Source: JAGLQA01 sp023135565
GTDB taxonomy: Bacteria > Acidobacteriota > Aminicenantia > UBA2199
DNA: 32,091 nt
Reading direction: 5' to 3'
Assembly (NCBI GenBank): GCA_030639305.1
Contig: DAOWCY010000066.1
Location: forward strand, 1-32,091
The notes beneath the pieces are model-generated. The model saw only the letters and a list, made by a program, of their open reading frames with translations, made no database searches and had not been told where the DNA came from. Below, piece after piece: positions 6,254 to 14,581 of this stretch. Position 1 is the stretch's first letter. Every line of letters starts with the position of its first letter. A program made the position numbers and the translations under genes.

Positions 6254-7369
6254 ATGGATAAACAAACGATATTAATAGTCGATGATGAGAAAAAAATTGT
6301 AGAGTTACTCAAAGAAACGATTTCGAAGATGAGTAATGAATACCAGGTAAAAGCAGCTTATAACGGTAAAGAAGCGCTCGATGTCTTAGAGAAAGAGAAG
6401 ATAGACCTTGTGCTTCTCGATATTAAAATGCCGGTGATGAGCGGCGTCCAGGTGTTGACGGAGCTTCATAATAAGAAGGTATGGTTACCCATTATAATCC
6501 TGACTGCTTATAATGTAAGCGACATCGAGATAAAGTTCCAGGAGTTCGGTATAGTCGATTATTTGAGCAAACCCCTGGACTTAGTGATGCTTAAGAGTGT
6601 TGTTGGTCAGGTACTACGGAACAGGGAACAGAAAGATTCTATTACCGGGATGAGCCTGGCGGCAATCCTCCAGGTCCTGGAAATGGAACAGCGCACCGGG
6701 GTAATAACCATTAGAATGGAGGATAAAAACGGTAGAATATTCTTCAGGGATGGCAGAGTTGTGGATATCGAAGCCGGTGGACTTTCAGTAGAAGAGGCGC
6801 TGGGATATTTATTAGATACTACTATCGAAAACAGGGAAATAAGCATCGAGTATCTAAACCATAGGAGAAAGGAGAAGATCAATAAATCATTGACCGAAAT
6901 CCTGCTCGAAGCGTCCAGGTTACTCGATGAAGATAGGAAAGATGAGACAGAAGAGGTAAAAGCTGAAGAGGTTTCCAGCGAGGAGGTCTATAAGGCTAAG
7001 AAAGAGAAATTTTCAAAGTTGATCGACACCTTAAAAAATGATCTGGGCGATGCTCTGATTTCTACAGAGATATGGACGCTGGAGGAAGGAATACCCTTAG
7101 CCGGTTTCAAAGAACGGGAAAACCTCTGCGACCTATTTACCCAGATAACTGTTTACCTTAATGAAGCATTGAGTACATCGGAGTACCCGGAATTGGGAAA
7201 TTATTATATTTTCAATTTAGAAGGCAAGTCGATAGCAGTGACCATCCCGGTAGGTGAATATTTTTGGGGAATACTGATCGATTCCAAAAAGACGCCGTTA
7301 GGGTTCCTGTTGAAAGTAATTCTTTCAAGATTAATCGATTCTTTTAAAGAAGTGATTGCTGCTTCTTGA
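6254..7369 (+). CDS. Response regulator: receiver + DUF4388 (PATAN-like) + Roadblock-like domain
   Basis: A 371-residue protein. Residues 4-118 are a receiver domain with the acidic pair Asp10/Asp11, the phospho-acceptor Asp56 (LLDIKMP), Thr84 and Lys106 (LSKP). Residues ~130-225 resemble DUF4388/PATAN: SLAAILQVLEMEQRTGVITI and GRIFFRDGRVVDIEAG. An acidic Glu/Lys linker follows at ~228-250. Residues 250-371 form a Roadblock-like domain (ALISTEIWTLEEGIPLAGF, then VTIPVGEYFWGILIDS) closely similar to the protein at 7473-7844. There is no DNA-binding domain, so output is probably through protein contacts. No histidine kinase is nearby. The regulator is transcribed away from the V4R/Roadblock operon from the shared control region. 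Confidence 0.88.
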   Translation: MDKQTILIVDDEKKIVELLKETISKMSNEYQVKAAYNGKEALDVLEKEKIDLVLLDIKMPVMSGVQVLTELHNKKVWLPIIILTAYNVSDIEIKFQEFGIVDYLSKPLDLVMLKSVVGQVLRNREQKDSITGMSLAAILQVLEMEQRTGVITIRMEDKNGRIFFRDGRVVDIEAGGLSVEEALGYLLDTTIENREISIEYLNHRRKEKINKSLTEILLEASRLLDEDRKDETEEVKAEEVSSEEVYKAKKEKFSKLIDTLKNDLGDALISTEIWTLEEGIPLAGFKERENLCDLFTQITVYLNEALSTSEYPELGNYYIFNLEGKSIAVTIPVGEYFWGILIDSKKTPLGFLLKVILSRLIDSFKEVIAAS

Positions 7370-7472
7370 GACGATTAAAAATAAGAAAAAAAGAGATAAT
7401 TAATGAAGATGTTGCGTATTATTCATCGAGCGAAGGTGAATAAAGAAACAAGTTAGCAATACAGGAGGCTAC

Positions 7473-7844
7473 ATGGATATACAAAAAATGAACGGAGCTA
7501 TTCGTAATGTGGAAAGAGAGTTGGGTAACGCTCTTCTCTCCACCGATGTGTGGACCATTGCTGAAGGAGAGTCTATTGCCGGTTATAATTCACAGCCGAT
7601 AGCATGTGCCCTCTTTAACCAAATTACTGCTTATATAAATGAGGCATTAGAGCAAAGCGAATACCCGCAGTTAGATAAGTATTATATCTTAGAACTTCAA
7701 GATAATAAAATGGTAATCGTAATTCCCCTGGGGGAATATATCTGGGAAATGCTCATCGATACCAAAAAAGCTCGCTTAGGACTTCTATTGAATATTACGA
7801 TTCCCCAGATGATCGAAGCCTTTGAGAAGATAATCACAGTCTGA
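7473..7844 (+). CDS. Stand-alone Roadblock-like protein, paralog of the response regulator C-terminus
   Basis: A 123-residue protein with the motifs ALLSTDVWTIAEGESIAGY, EALEQSEYPQLDKYYILEL, VIPLGEYIWEMLIDTKK and LGLLLNITIPQMIEAF. These line up without gaps to residues ~253-371 of the upstream regulator. It has AGGAGG before the ATG and lies 103 bp after the regulator, most likely in the same operon. I infer that it forms mixed dimers with the regulator's C-terminal domain, by analogy with Roadblock dimers. Confidence 0.75.
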   Translation: MDIQKMNGAIRNVERELGNALLSTDVWTIAEGESIAGYNSQPIACALFNQITAYINEALEQSEYPQLDKYYILELQDNKMVIVIPLGEYIWEMLIDTKKARLGLLLNITIPQMIEAFEKIITV

Positions 7845-7876
7845 TAATATAACCGGGAACGGATACGATACGGATG

Positions 7877-7921
7877 GGGCTTATGAGCGAGTCTGGAATA
7901 AGTCCGTTAGAATAATTTTTT
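7877..7921 (+). terminator. Possible intrinsic terminator of the response-regulator operon
   Basis: GGGCTTAT (7877-7884) pairs with ATAAGTCC (7898-7905) through eight pairs including one G-U, with a 13-nt loop. A T-run (7916-7921) follows about ten bases later. The spacing to the T-run is longer than usual, so this is tentative. Confidence 0.35.
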
Positions 7922-8092
7922 ATCCCCTGTGCATAGAAAAAATAAACATTAAAGTACCGTCCACACTTGATTACATAAGTATTTCCCGGTCAGGTAGAGT
8001 AGTGGAACCGGGTAAAGAATTTTACAGCAGCACGATGTTTACGGATGGAGATTGTCTGCGGTGTTATAGGCCCCACGTCGTCTAATCGACAG

Positions 8093-9127
8093 TTAAACGG
8101 GCACTGCTTCGATAATGCTCAACGTCGCTTTTGTGGAAAAAACATTCGACAGTTTGAACCCGGAAGCTTCGAAAAGCGCTGAGAACTCGGTCTCAGTTCG
8201 CTCGATACCACCGGCTGCGACCATCATATTGATGTCGTCACATTTCATCTGGGAGGGGGCGTTACCTGGTGGAACTATACCTTCAACGACCAGGAGTCTT
8301 CCGTTATCAGTTATAGCACGGCGGCAATTATTGAGTATAGCGATAGAAAGTTCATCATTCCAATCGTGGAAAACTCTTTTGAGGATGAATGCCTCTCCGT
8401 TAGGAACAGCTTCAAACATATCTCCTGCGAGAAGTTCGCAGCGATCTGCCACGCTTTCTTTTCCGAGCAAATTTTTTGCTTCTTCTATGACATAGGGCAA
8501 GTCGAACAAGACCCCCTGCATCCGGGGATTTGCCCGTAAGATTGCGGATATGAGTGTTCCTTTTCCACCACCGATGTCAACGATTTTGGGAATTTTTGAA
8601 AAATCATATGCGGCCACCACCGCAGATGTCTGCGTCTCAGTAAATTTAGTCATAACTTCATTGAATGTTTCGGCAGCTTCACTATCCTGCTTCAGGTATT
8701 CGAAGAGCGCCATACCGTGTACATGGGAGAAGGCATCCTTACCGGTTTTTACGCAGTGGAGAATTTCCCCGAATGGGCGTTGGAACCAACTTTCCCCGGT
8801 CATTATCGCCCAGGTGCGCACTGAGCCCGGCACATCGCTTTGCAGGGGGGCGGCAATGGGAGTTAGTTCGAATTTACCGTTTTTGTTTTCGGCGAAGATT
8901 CCCCGGCTGGCGAGAGCTCGCATTACCCGGTAGAGTGACCGGGGCTGTGCTCCCACCGCCTTTGCCAGTTCTGCGCTGCTTTTTGCTCCTTCTGCCAGGA
9001 GATCGGCTATACCGAGTTTAGCTGCGACATAGATCAAATGTGGAAAAATGCGGTCTCTTATCATTTGCGGCAGTACGGCTTCAGGCGCTGTTCGGTGCGC
9101 TTCTTGTTTATTGTTTTTCTTGGACAT
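8093..9127 (-). CDS. SAM-dependent O-methyltransferase (family 2, hydroxyindole/hydroxyneurosporene type)
   Basis: A 344-residue class I methyltransferase. Residues ~20-95 form the winged-helix dimerisation domain (LGIADLLAEGAKSSAELAKA then LYRVMRALASRGIF). The SAM site is VDIGGGKG (183-190), with an acidic LFDLP after the second strand, and the family catalytic histidine is in RVFHDWND (His254). Enzymes of this group methylate phenolic or enolic hydroxyls in secondary metabolism; the acceptor here is unknown. It lies 29 bp after a radical SAM gene and has AGGAG before the ATG, so both are probably co-transcribed. It would act as a late tailoring enzyme in the 8-28 kb locus. Confidence 0.88.
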   Translation of the reverse strand: MSKKNNKQEAHRTAPEAVLPQMIRDRIFPHLIYVAAKLGIADLLAEGAKSSAELAKAVGAQPRSLYRVMRALASRGIFAENKNGKFELTPIAAPLQSDVPGSVRTWAIMTGESWFQRPFGEILHCVKTGKDAFSHVHGMALFEYLKQDSEAAETFNEVMTKFTETQTSAVVAAYDFSKIPKIVDIGGGKGTLISAILRANPRMQGVLFDLPYVIEEAKNLLGKESVADRCELLAGDMFEAVPNGEAFILKRVFHDWNDELSIAILNNCRRAITDNGRLLVVEGIVPPGNAPSQMKCDDINMMVAAGGIERTETEFSALFEASGFKLSNVFSTKATLSIIEAVPV

Positions 9128-9156
9128 GGTTATGCTCCTTTTATTTGGATTAAAAA

Positions 9157-10686
9157 TTAATGAGACGTCTTCCTGGCTTTGATTTTGTATTTCTTATTCT
9201 TAAAGAGGTGGGGGTTTTTGAATTCGAGTATTTTCCTTTTCAGGAAGTTGATACCCAGGATTTTTTTTAACCTGTTGGTGAAAATATAGAATTTCCACCA
9301 GGGTAGATTTGGACAAAAAACCATTATAATCAAATTCTGCAGCTTTAAGATAAAATTGGACGTATTCTGTCGTCTTTCCGGGATCACGCCGTTGGGAAGA
9401 TATTTTAACATCATCCAGTAACTGAAAGTGGAGATGTCGTCTAAATTCATACTTTTGGGTTCATAGAAAACGGGGCGTAAGAAGTTGTCCTGTGTACAAC
9501 CGGGTTTTTCTTCCAGGAATTGTTCCGAAATAGCGGAACCTTTATAGGTGCGGATCCCGTTAAATGCTATGACAAAATCATTTTTTGAGATTGCTTGTTT
9601 TACAGTTTCAAAAGTTTCCATCAGGGTATCTATCGTTTCACCGGGGGCTCCTAAAATTAAGTACCATTTGGCCGGTATGTTCACTTTACCCAGGAGTTCC
9701 GCTGCCCGGAATATGGCATTCCTTTTGAAGTTTTTCCCTAAAGCTTTAAGCATTTTATCGCTGCCCGATTCTATTCCAAGTTCTACTTCTTCAAAATTGG
9801 CCTGTTTCAGCAGGTCAACGTATTCCTCGTCGAGAGCTGAGGGAACCAGCCCCATAGTACGCATCTTAATATCCAACTTTTTCTCGATTATGGCTTTGAG
9901 AACGGCTTTAGAATGATTAAGGGGAACATTGAAGGCGCTGTCTGTAAATTCAAAATAATCGAAGCCTGTTTCTTTATATATTCTTTCTATTTCATCGGCC
10001 ACTAATTGAGGATCGCGCAGCCGAATCTCCCGGCCTTCGATGATTTTATAGGTGCAGTAAGTACACTGCAGGGCGCACCCGCGCTTGGATTGTATTTGAA
10101 TGGTTGATTTATACTTGCGGTAAGCTTCCAGGTCGAGGTATTTTTTGTAATTCGGGCGGGGCAAATCATTTAATTCTTTTATGCGCCAGGGTGGGTTCTC
10201 TTCGATAATTTTACCGTCTTTGCGCCAGGTCAATCCTTTTAAGCCTTTTAAAGTTTTCTTCTTTTCGATCCGGTCGGCAAATTCCACCATAGCTGCTTCT
10301 CCGTCGCCGATAACAGCATATTCAAGGTCGAAATAACCTAATATTTCGGCTCCGCTGATGCCCACTGCCGGACCCCCGATAATAACCGGTCCGGTAAATA
10401 CCTTTTTGATAGGTTCTATCACTTTTTCTTTAACCTGTTCAAGTTGAAAGAAGGCGTCGATCCGGGCGGCAGCGTCTATGTTTCGTACTGTTACTCCGAT
10501 TATGCCCGGCTGGAAATCCTTTATGGTGTCTCCTATATCACGTTTAATGTTATTCGAAAAGCATAGATCCAGGAGCTTGACTTCGTTCCCCTCTTTTTCC
10601 AGGGCCGCGGCGACCATACATAACCCGTAGGGCATTACCGGGATAGGCATTATACTCAGGTTTGAATTGATCATTAGTATCTTCAT
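9157..10686 (-). CDS. B12-binding-type radical SAM protein (BchE/P-methylase-like), rSAM1
   Basis: A 509-residue protein. Residues 1-145 have the Rossmann-like cobalamin-binding layout (KILMINSN, GIIGVTVRN, PVIIGGPAVGI, YAVIGDGEAAMVEF) but no DxHxxG, as is usual for this group. The radical SAM cluster motif is Cys204-x3-Cys208-x2-Cys211 (RGCALQCTYC), followed by FEFTDSAFN, a GIESGSD motif and WYLILGAPGET. The C-terminus has a Lys-rich tail. Members carry out radical methylations, ring closures or rearrangements at unreactive carbons. It aligns without gaps to rSAM3 (22293-23777) through the Cys motif and again near the C-terminus (a WW(K/R)F stretch and FLKRKILE), so the two are paralogs. GAGG precedes the ATG. 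It is followed by the O-methyltransferase. Confidence 0.88.
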   Translation of the reverse strand: MKILMINSNLSIMPIPVMPYGLCMVAAALEKEGNEVKLLDLCFSNNIKRDIGDTIKDFQPGIIGVTVRNIDAAARIDAFFQLEQVKEKVIEPIKKVFTGPVIIGGPAVGISGAEILGYFDLEYAVIGDGEAAMVEFADRIEKKKTLKGLKGLTWRKDGKIIEENPPWRIKELNDLPRPNYKKYLDLEAYRKYKSTIQIQSKRGCALQCTYCTYKIIEGREIRLRDPQLVADEIERIYKETGFDYFEFTDSAFNVPLNHSKAVLKAIIEKKLDIKMRTMGLVPSALDEEYVDLLKQANFEEVELGIESGSDKMLKALGKNFKRNAIFRAAELLGKVNIPAKWYLILGAPGETIDTLMETFETVKQAISKNDFVIAFNGIRTYKGSAISEQFLEEKPGCTQDNFLRPVFYEPKSMNLDDISTFSYWMMLKYLPNGVIPERRQNTSNFILKLQNLIIMVFCPNLPWWKFYIFTNRLKKILGINFLKRKILEFKNPHLFKNKKYKIKARKTSH

Positions 10687-10734
10687 TTTTACCTCATTGT
10701 TGGAGATTTGAGAAAATTATATCTTCCGTCTCAT

Positions 10735-10763
10735 ATTTTATAAAAAAAATGAGAAAAATACAA
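10735..10763 (-). promoter_or_regulatory. Candidate promoter of the rSAM1/O-methyltransferase unit
   Basis: On the minus strand TTGTAT (10763-10758) and TAAAAT (10740-10735) are 17 bp apart. A second TATAAT-like box occurs about 25 bp downstream without a good -35. Confidence 0.4.
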
Positions 10764-10918
10764 TGCTTTTTTAATTTTTTGACTCGTTAATTGTTAAAGC
10801 CTGGGAATTTTAAATGGTCATTGATAATAGAGCTTTATAGGCAATACACTTCCTCAGGCGGCTTAACACCTGGAGCGCTGGAGTAGGGGAGTAACGGGGC
10901 AGCGAATATTTTTGCAGT

Positions 10919-12388
10919 TTATTGTTTGCCTAAGTATTTCAAGCTGTTTTCAGCGGCAATACGGCCGGAGTTAATTGCAAAAGCCAGTGCACCGCCGGTA
11001 GTAAATATTTCGTAATTTGTATTGTACATGCCTCCGGCGCAATTCCCTACCGCATAAAAACCGGGGATAACTTCGAATTTTTCGGTTAATACTTCTGTTT
11101 TGTGATTGATTTTTATTCCGCCCAGGGTGGCAAAAATGTGCAAACTGGATTTCACGGCATAGAATTTTTTGTCTTTTACCGGTTGTAGATACCTGGGGTT
11201 TTTAGCATACAGCATATCATGTTTTTCCCGGCAGGATCGGTTATATTCAGTCACTGTCTCTTCCAATATCCCGGGAGCGAGGGAAATCTTCTCAGCCAGT
11301 TCTTGCAGGGAATCGGCGGCAAACGCATCACCTGTTTTTATACCTTGTTCTAAATCGTTATCTAATTGGTCGAGCTTCGCCGTAACCGGGACAAATAATC
11401 CCATGGAGACTTCACTGCCATCCTCTTCTACCAATTTTTTCTTTGTGCTTTCGTCAAACAATGTATACATTATGCCGTTCTTCTGCTTTGACAGGACGGC
11501 TGCCGCGGTAGGAAAAAAAAACGTGATGGATTCATCGCAGAACCGCTCACCCAATTGATTCACCCAGAGCAAAGGCTGCAGCGCAGCGGTCCATAAATGG
11601 GATTTGCTTCTTTTGTCTGCTGTGTTTATGACGGCCATCAAGACACCCATCCCGTCGGCAGCGGCGCCTGCTTCCCAGGCCAATTGGAGATGATCGCCGG
11701 TCTGCTGCATTTCAACTACCGCTGTTATGTCACAGGTGAGGCCGGTATGTTTCTTGAGCATCTCTTTGTTGTTGGCATAGCTGCCTCCGGCATTGATAAC
11801 TACGGGGGCATTAACACGAATCGTATTTCCGTCCGTATCCTGTGCGGTTACACCGGTGACGCGGTTTTTCTCATCGACCAGGAGCTTTTGAGCTGTTGTT
11901 CCGGTGTATACCCGGCCTCCATTTGCCTTGAATTTTTCAAAGAGAACCTTGATAAGCGCTTTGCCGCTTCCTTTCATAACGTGCCAGGCACGGGGACCGT
12001 TAGGCCACAGGTTAATGGCCTGGGTGAATTCTACTCCTAACCGCGTAAGCCAATCGATAGTATCGGCGGATTTATCTATGAGATGCCTTATCAAACGGGC
12101 GTTGGCGCCCCAATTTGTATGCAGCATATGGTTTTTAAAGGCTTCCTCTTTTGTTATCCAGACAAAATCTTTTTTTTGTATAGAACTCTCCGCGGCAAAC
12201 ATGCCGTGGGCAGCGAGTGAATAGCCGCCGGGAGCGGCCATTTTTTCGAGAACGGTAACCTTCGCCCCGCCAGAGGCGGCAGTTAGCGCAGCGCTTAATC
12301 CTGCCGAGCCTGCGCCTATGACCACAACGTCTGCTTCTAATTTTTTTATCCGGCTTGAATTTTTCTTCACTTTTTTATTATCATCCAT
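10919..12388 (-). CDS. FAD-dependent oxidoreductase (fumarate reductase/ketosteroid dehydrogenase flavoprotein family)
   Basis: A 489-residue flavoprotein. A basic 17-residue head precedes the FAD site VVVIGAGSAG (GxGxxG at 25-30). Family landmarks follow in order: EKMAAPGGYS, GSGKALIKVL, VINAGGSYANN, LGERFCDES, SLHIFATLGGI and GFYAVGNCAGGMY, and the end is TTGGALAFAINSGRIAAE. These match the FAD_binding_2 group, whose members reduce or desaturate alpha,beta-positions of acids or ketones. There is no heme or membrane domain, so it is probably soluble. I chose the ATG with AGGAGG seven bases upstream in preference to one nine codons earlier. It has its own promoter at 12427-12455. It fits a desaturation or reduction step of the locus product; the substrate is unknown. 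Confidence 0.88.
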   Translation of the reverse strand: MDDNKKVKKNSSRIKKLEADVVVIGAGSAGLSAALTAASGGAKVTVLEKMAAPGGYSLAAHGMFAAESSIQKKDFVWITKEEAFKNHMLHTNWGANARLIRHLIDKSADTIDWLTRLGVEFTQAINLWPNGPRAWHVMKGSGKALIKVLFEKFKANGGRVYTGTTAQKLLVDEKNRVTGVTAQDTDGNTIRVNAPVVINAGGSYANNKEMLKKHTGLTCDITAVVEMQQTGDHLQLAWEAGAAADGMGVLMAVINTADKRSKSHLWTAALQPLLWVNQLGERFCDESITFFFPTAAAVLSKQKNGIMYTLFDESTKKKLVEEDGSEVSMGLFVPVTAKLDQLDNDLEQGIKTGDAFAADSLQELAEKISLAPGILEETVTEYNRSCREKHDMLYAKNPRYLQPVKDKKFYAVKSSLHIFATLGGIKINHKTEVLTEKFEVIPGFYAVGNCAGGMYNTNYEIFTTGGALAFAINSGRIAAENSLKYLGKQ

Positions 12389-12426
12389 AATTTTACCTCC
12401 TGGATTCGGATTCACAAAGCGAATAT

Positions 12427-12455
12427 ATTGTAATACTAATCGAGGAAAAAATCAA
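12427..12455 (-). promoter_or_regulatory. Promoter of the FAD oxidoreductase gene
   Basis: On the minus strand TTGATT (12455-12450), a 17-bp spacer and TACAAT (12432-12427). The -35 and following bases, TTGATTTTTTCCTCGAT, resemble those of the ketosynthase promoter at 27872-27900 (TTGATTTTATCTCGAT). Confidence 0.6.
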
Positions 12456-12564
12456 AGAAAAAGATGAATTCCCCCTGTTTTTTTTAATAGCAAGAACTTA
12501 AACCTGCGGCCTGTCGGTACGGGACAGATAAAAATTTCTCAATGGAAAAAATTTAATAAATCAT

Positions 12565-12593
12565 TTGTGTTTTTTTCAGTATTGTGGTAAGAT
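12565..12593 (+). promoter_or_regulatory. Promoter of the first STAS/SpoIIAA-like gene
   Basis: TTGTGT (12565-12570), a 17-bp spacer ending TGG, and TAAGAT (12588-12593). The leader is about 38 nt. It diverges from the FAD gene promoter. Confidence 0.5.
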
Positions 12594-12637
12594 TATATTC
12601 AGCATGAAACTAAATACTTGTCAAAGAAGAGGAAAAC

Positions 12638-13036
12638 ATGGTCAAATATGAAAAAAAGGATTTTTATGAAATCAAGGCGGATCCGGAAAAGAATCGCCTG
12701 TATCTAAGCATTTTAGGTCATTGGACATCACCTGAAGAGGTGCCCGATTATGTTGAGCACTTCAAAAAAGCAGTTGATATACTTAAGCCAGGGTTAACAA
12801 GTTATACTCTCATCGAGGATGCCAAACCCCCTAAATTGTCAGTGCAAGGCCTTCATAAAGCAAATCAAAAATATGTAAATGCGAAAGGAATTACAAAAAC
12901 GGGAGTAGTCTTAGCCGGTAAAGGAATCGGGAAAATATTGCAGAAGGTCACTCTCGCGGTTGTTGGGAAATTATCCGGTTTGGACCAAAAAATATTTGAA
13001 ACCGAAGAGGAAGCTATCGTATGGCTTGATGAATAA
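12638..13036 (+). CDS. STAS/SpoIIAA-like small protein, paralog 1
   Basis: A 132-residue protein with the layout of SpoIIAA-like (STAS fold) proteins: a first strand pair (FYEIKADPEKNRLYLSILGH), a helix ending AVDILKPG, a strand (SYTLIEDAKPPKL), a helix with NQKYV, a strand (KTGVVLAGKG), then VGKLSGL and the last helix EEEAIVWLDE. Three more copies lie at 17906, 20882 and 21657; all keep the NR.. strand, the PP, NQ and VGKLS or LGKLS motifs. Such folds bind partner proteins or lipids. This copy is the only one on the plus strand. It is convergent with the MutE gene, separated by a terminator-like hairpin. The fold call is from the motif layout only. Confidence 0.65.
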   Translation: MVKYEKKDFYEIKADPEKNRLYLSILGHWTSPEEVPDYVEHFKKAVDILKPGLTSYTLIEDAKPPKLSVQGLHKANQKYVNAKGITKTGVVLAGKGIGKILQKVTLAVVGKLSGLDQKIFETEEEAIVWLDE

Positions 13037-13038
13037 TT

Positions 13039-13072
13039 AAACCAGGATCAACAATGGTTAATCCCGGTTTTT
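13039..13072 (+). terminator. Terminator-like hairpin between convergent genes
   Basis: AAACCAGGAT (13039-13048) and ATCCCGGTTT (13061-13070) pair with one mismatch around a 12-nt loop, and a T-run follows. It sits directly after the stop of the STAS-like gene and 37 bp past the end of the convergent MutE gene, so it may serve both. Confidence 0.55.
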
Positions 13073-13108
13073 AGTTATTCATATTCGGTAGATATTTTTT
13101 GTTCAGTA

Positions 13109-14560
13109 TTAATCATTCGGCAGCAGGGAGCCTTGACTAAGGGCAGTCATATCATTGATAATCGTTTCATAATCAACCTTTTTGCCGATATGTTCTTCTC
13201 TGCGGGCTATGTTTTCTTTGTGGAAATCAATAATCTCTTTGTCAAAAGGTAGGTTTCCGCAGTCGAAAAACCTTGCTGCCCCGGCGGCATCTTTTACTCC
13301 CATCACCTTACCCTTAACATGTTGAGTGGTGGCATAGGGTTGGTCCAGGATGCCTGCTTCCACAGCTTTCTTACTGCCAACCACCACATCGCCTTCTCCC
13401 ATGTCTAAAACTTTGTCCAGGATAGTTCTAACTTCTTTCTCCAGGATACGGATTTCGGCTTTAACGGTCTTATCGTCCAGTAAAGCGAAATCTTGCGGTT
13501 GAACCATATCTATAATAACTCTAATGGACCTGAAACTTTTGGCCGAACCCTCTTTCGAAGGGATGTGGCTGGCCTCATCGATGGTCCTGGAGCCTATTCC
13601 CTGGACAGAGGCCAGTATACCTATCATAGTAAAATAAGAATTCAGCGCATACACCTGTTCATGACCGGTAGGATACCTCCCCGTTGGGTTTGTACAATAA
13701 GTGGTCGTTTGCACATCCCGGTAATCAAGCCTTTCTAAATATTCATCGGCCAATTTTTTAAAGGTTAATATCATCGCGGTATCCTGGGCTATATTTCCTT
13801 GCAGCCAGGCGTTCAGGCGAATATTTTTTACTCCTTGTTCCGCTGCTATTAGAATTTCGATGATTTCAGGAACAATTAGTAAAGAAGGTGGACTTATCGA
13901 GGGCATGGCACCGCTGACACAGTATAAAAGCGGTACGCCTTTTTCTTCGTAATACCCCATCAACCTGTGTGCGTATTGGGAATTGTGAATGAGTGTTTCC
14001 ACCGGGATGTCTTTCGTGTAGTTCCAAAATGATATAAGCGGTCCGCCGGAATAACCTGTATGGCCGCCGGCAATGCCGATTTCATGGGACAGGCGGACAT
14101 CGGGAGAAGGACCTAAAAAAAGTACCGGTAGATCCACTACTTCGATAATCTCCCTGCTGCCCTTTATTCCGTGTACAACAATGGGAAATCCGTTTAATAC
14201 TGCTTTCCCGGTTTTAACGGCTTTTTGCAGCTCCTGTTCCGCATCCTTGAACCGGCAGTTCCTGGTCAGGCTGTCGAGGTAGGATGCTAAAAAGTCTACT
14301 TCTCCATTTTCTTGCATATAGAGCAGCAGCTCTTTATGAGCAGCAATAGTATCTGTACCTAATGATGGCCAGAGGTAGGTAAGTCCTTTTTCTTTTGCCT
14401 GCAGCGATTTTAAGGCGCAATTTTTAGTCGGCGGCATGTTTTGGTGATAATCTACCGCTTCATTTAAATCGACTTCTTTGCCGGTGGGCCACATCTCCAG
14501 GACTTTCTCCCTCTCCCGGAAGAAATAGTCTTCGGACCATTTTTTATTAACTACATCCAT
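13109..14560 (-). CDS. Glutamate-mutase large-subunit-like protein with altered substrate pocket (MutE copy 1)
   Basis: A 483-residue homologue of the methylaspartate (glutamate) mutase epsilon subunit, the TIM barrel that binds substrate and adenosylcobalamin. It shares WPTGKEVDLNEAVDYH, GFPIVVHGIKGSRE, AAEQGVKNIRLNAW and IPSKEG with the family. Numbering is gapless to the clostridial enzyme over residues 1-181, so binding residues can be read directly: Arg100 (LTRNCR) and Tyr181 are kept, but Arg66 is Ser, Arg149 is Leu, Glu171 is Ser and Tyr177 is Ser. The adenosine contact Lys326 is Arg (325 here) and Glu330 is kept (329). I infer an active mutase fold acting on something other than glutamate. 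It is the last gene of the operon KASIII - VOC relic - SDR - MutS - MutE, 21 bp after MutS, with AGGAG before the ATG. Confidence 0.85.
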   Translation of the reverse strand: MDVVNKKWSEDYFFREREKVLEMWPTGKEVDLNEAVDYHQNMPPTKNCALKSLQAKEKGLTYLWPSLGTDTIAAHKELLLYMQENGEVDFLASYLDSLTRNCRFKDAEQELQKAVKTGKAVLNGFPIVVHGIKGSREIIEVVDLPVLFLGPSPDVRLSHEIGIAGGHTGYSGGPLISFWNYTKDIPVETLIHNSQYAHRLMGYYEEKGVPLLYCVSGAMPSISPPSLLIVPEIIEILIAAEQGVKNIRLNAWLQGNIAQDTAMILTFKKLADEYLERLDYRDVQTTTYCTNPTGRYPTGHEQVYALNSYFTMIGILASVQGIGSRTIDEASHIPSKEGSAKSFRSIRVIIDMVQPQDFALLDDKTVKAEIRILEKEVRTILDKVLDMGEGDVVVGSKKAVEAGILDQPYATTQHVKGKVMGVKDAAGAARFFDCGNLPFDKEIIDFHKENIARREEHIGKKVDYETIINDMTALSQGSLLPND

Positions 14561-14581
14561 GTTAATCTCCTAAAAACTATG

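Noticed and set aside
8665..9021. 118-codon + strand frame inside the O-methyltransferase gene
   Set aside because: Antisense shadow of a well-supported gene, Arg/Pro-rich as expected from GC-rich antisense.
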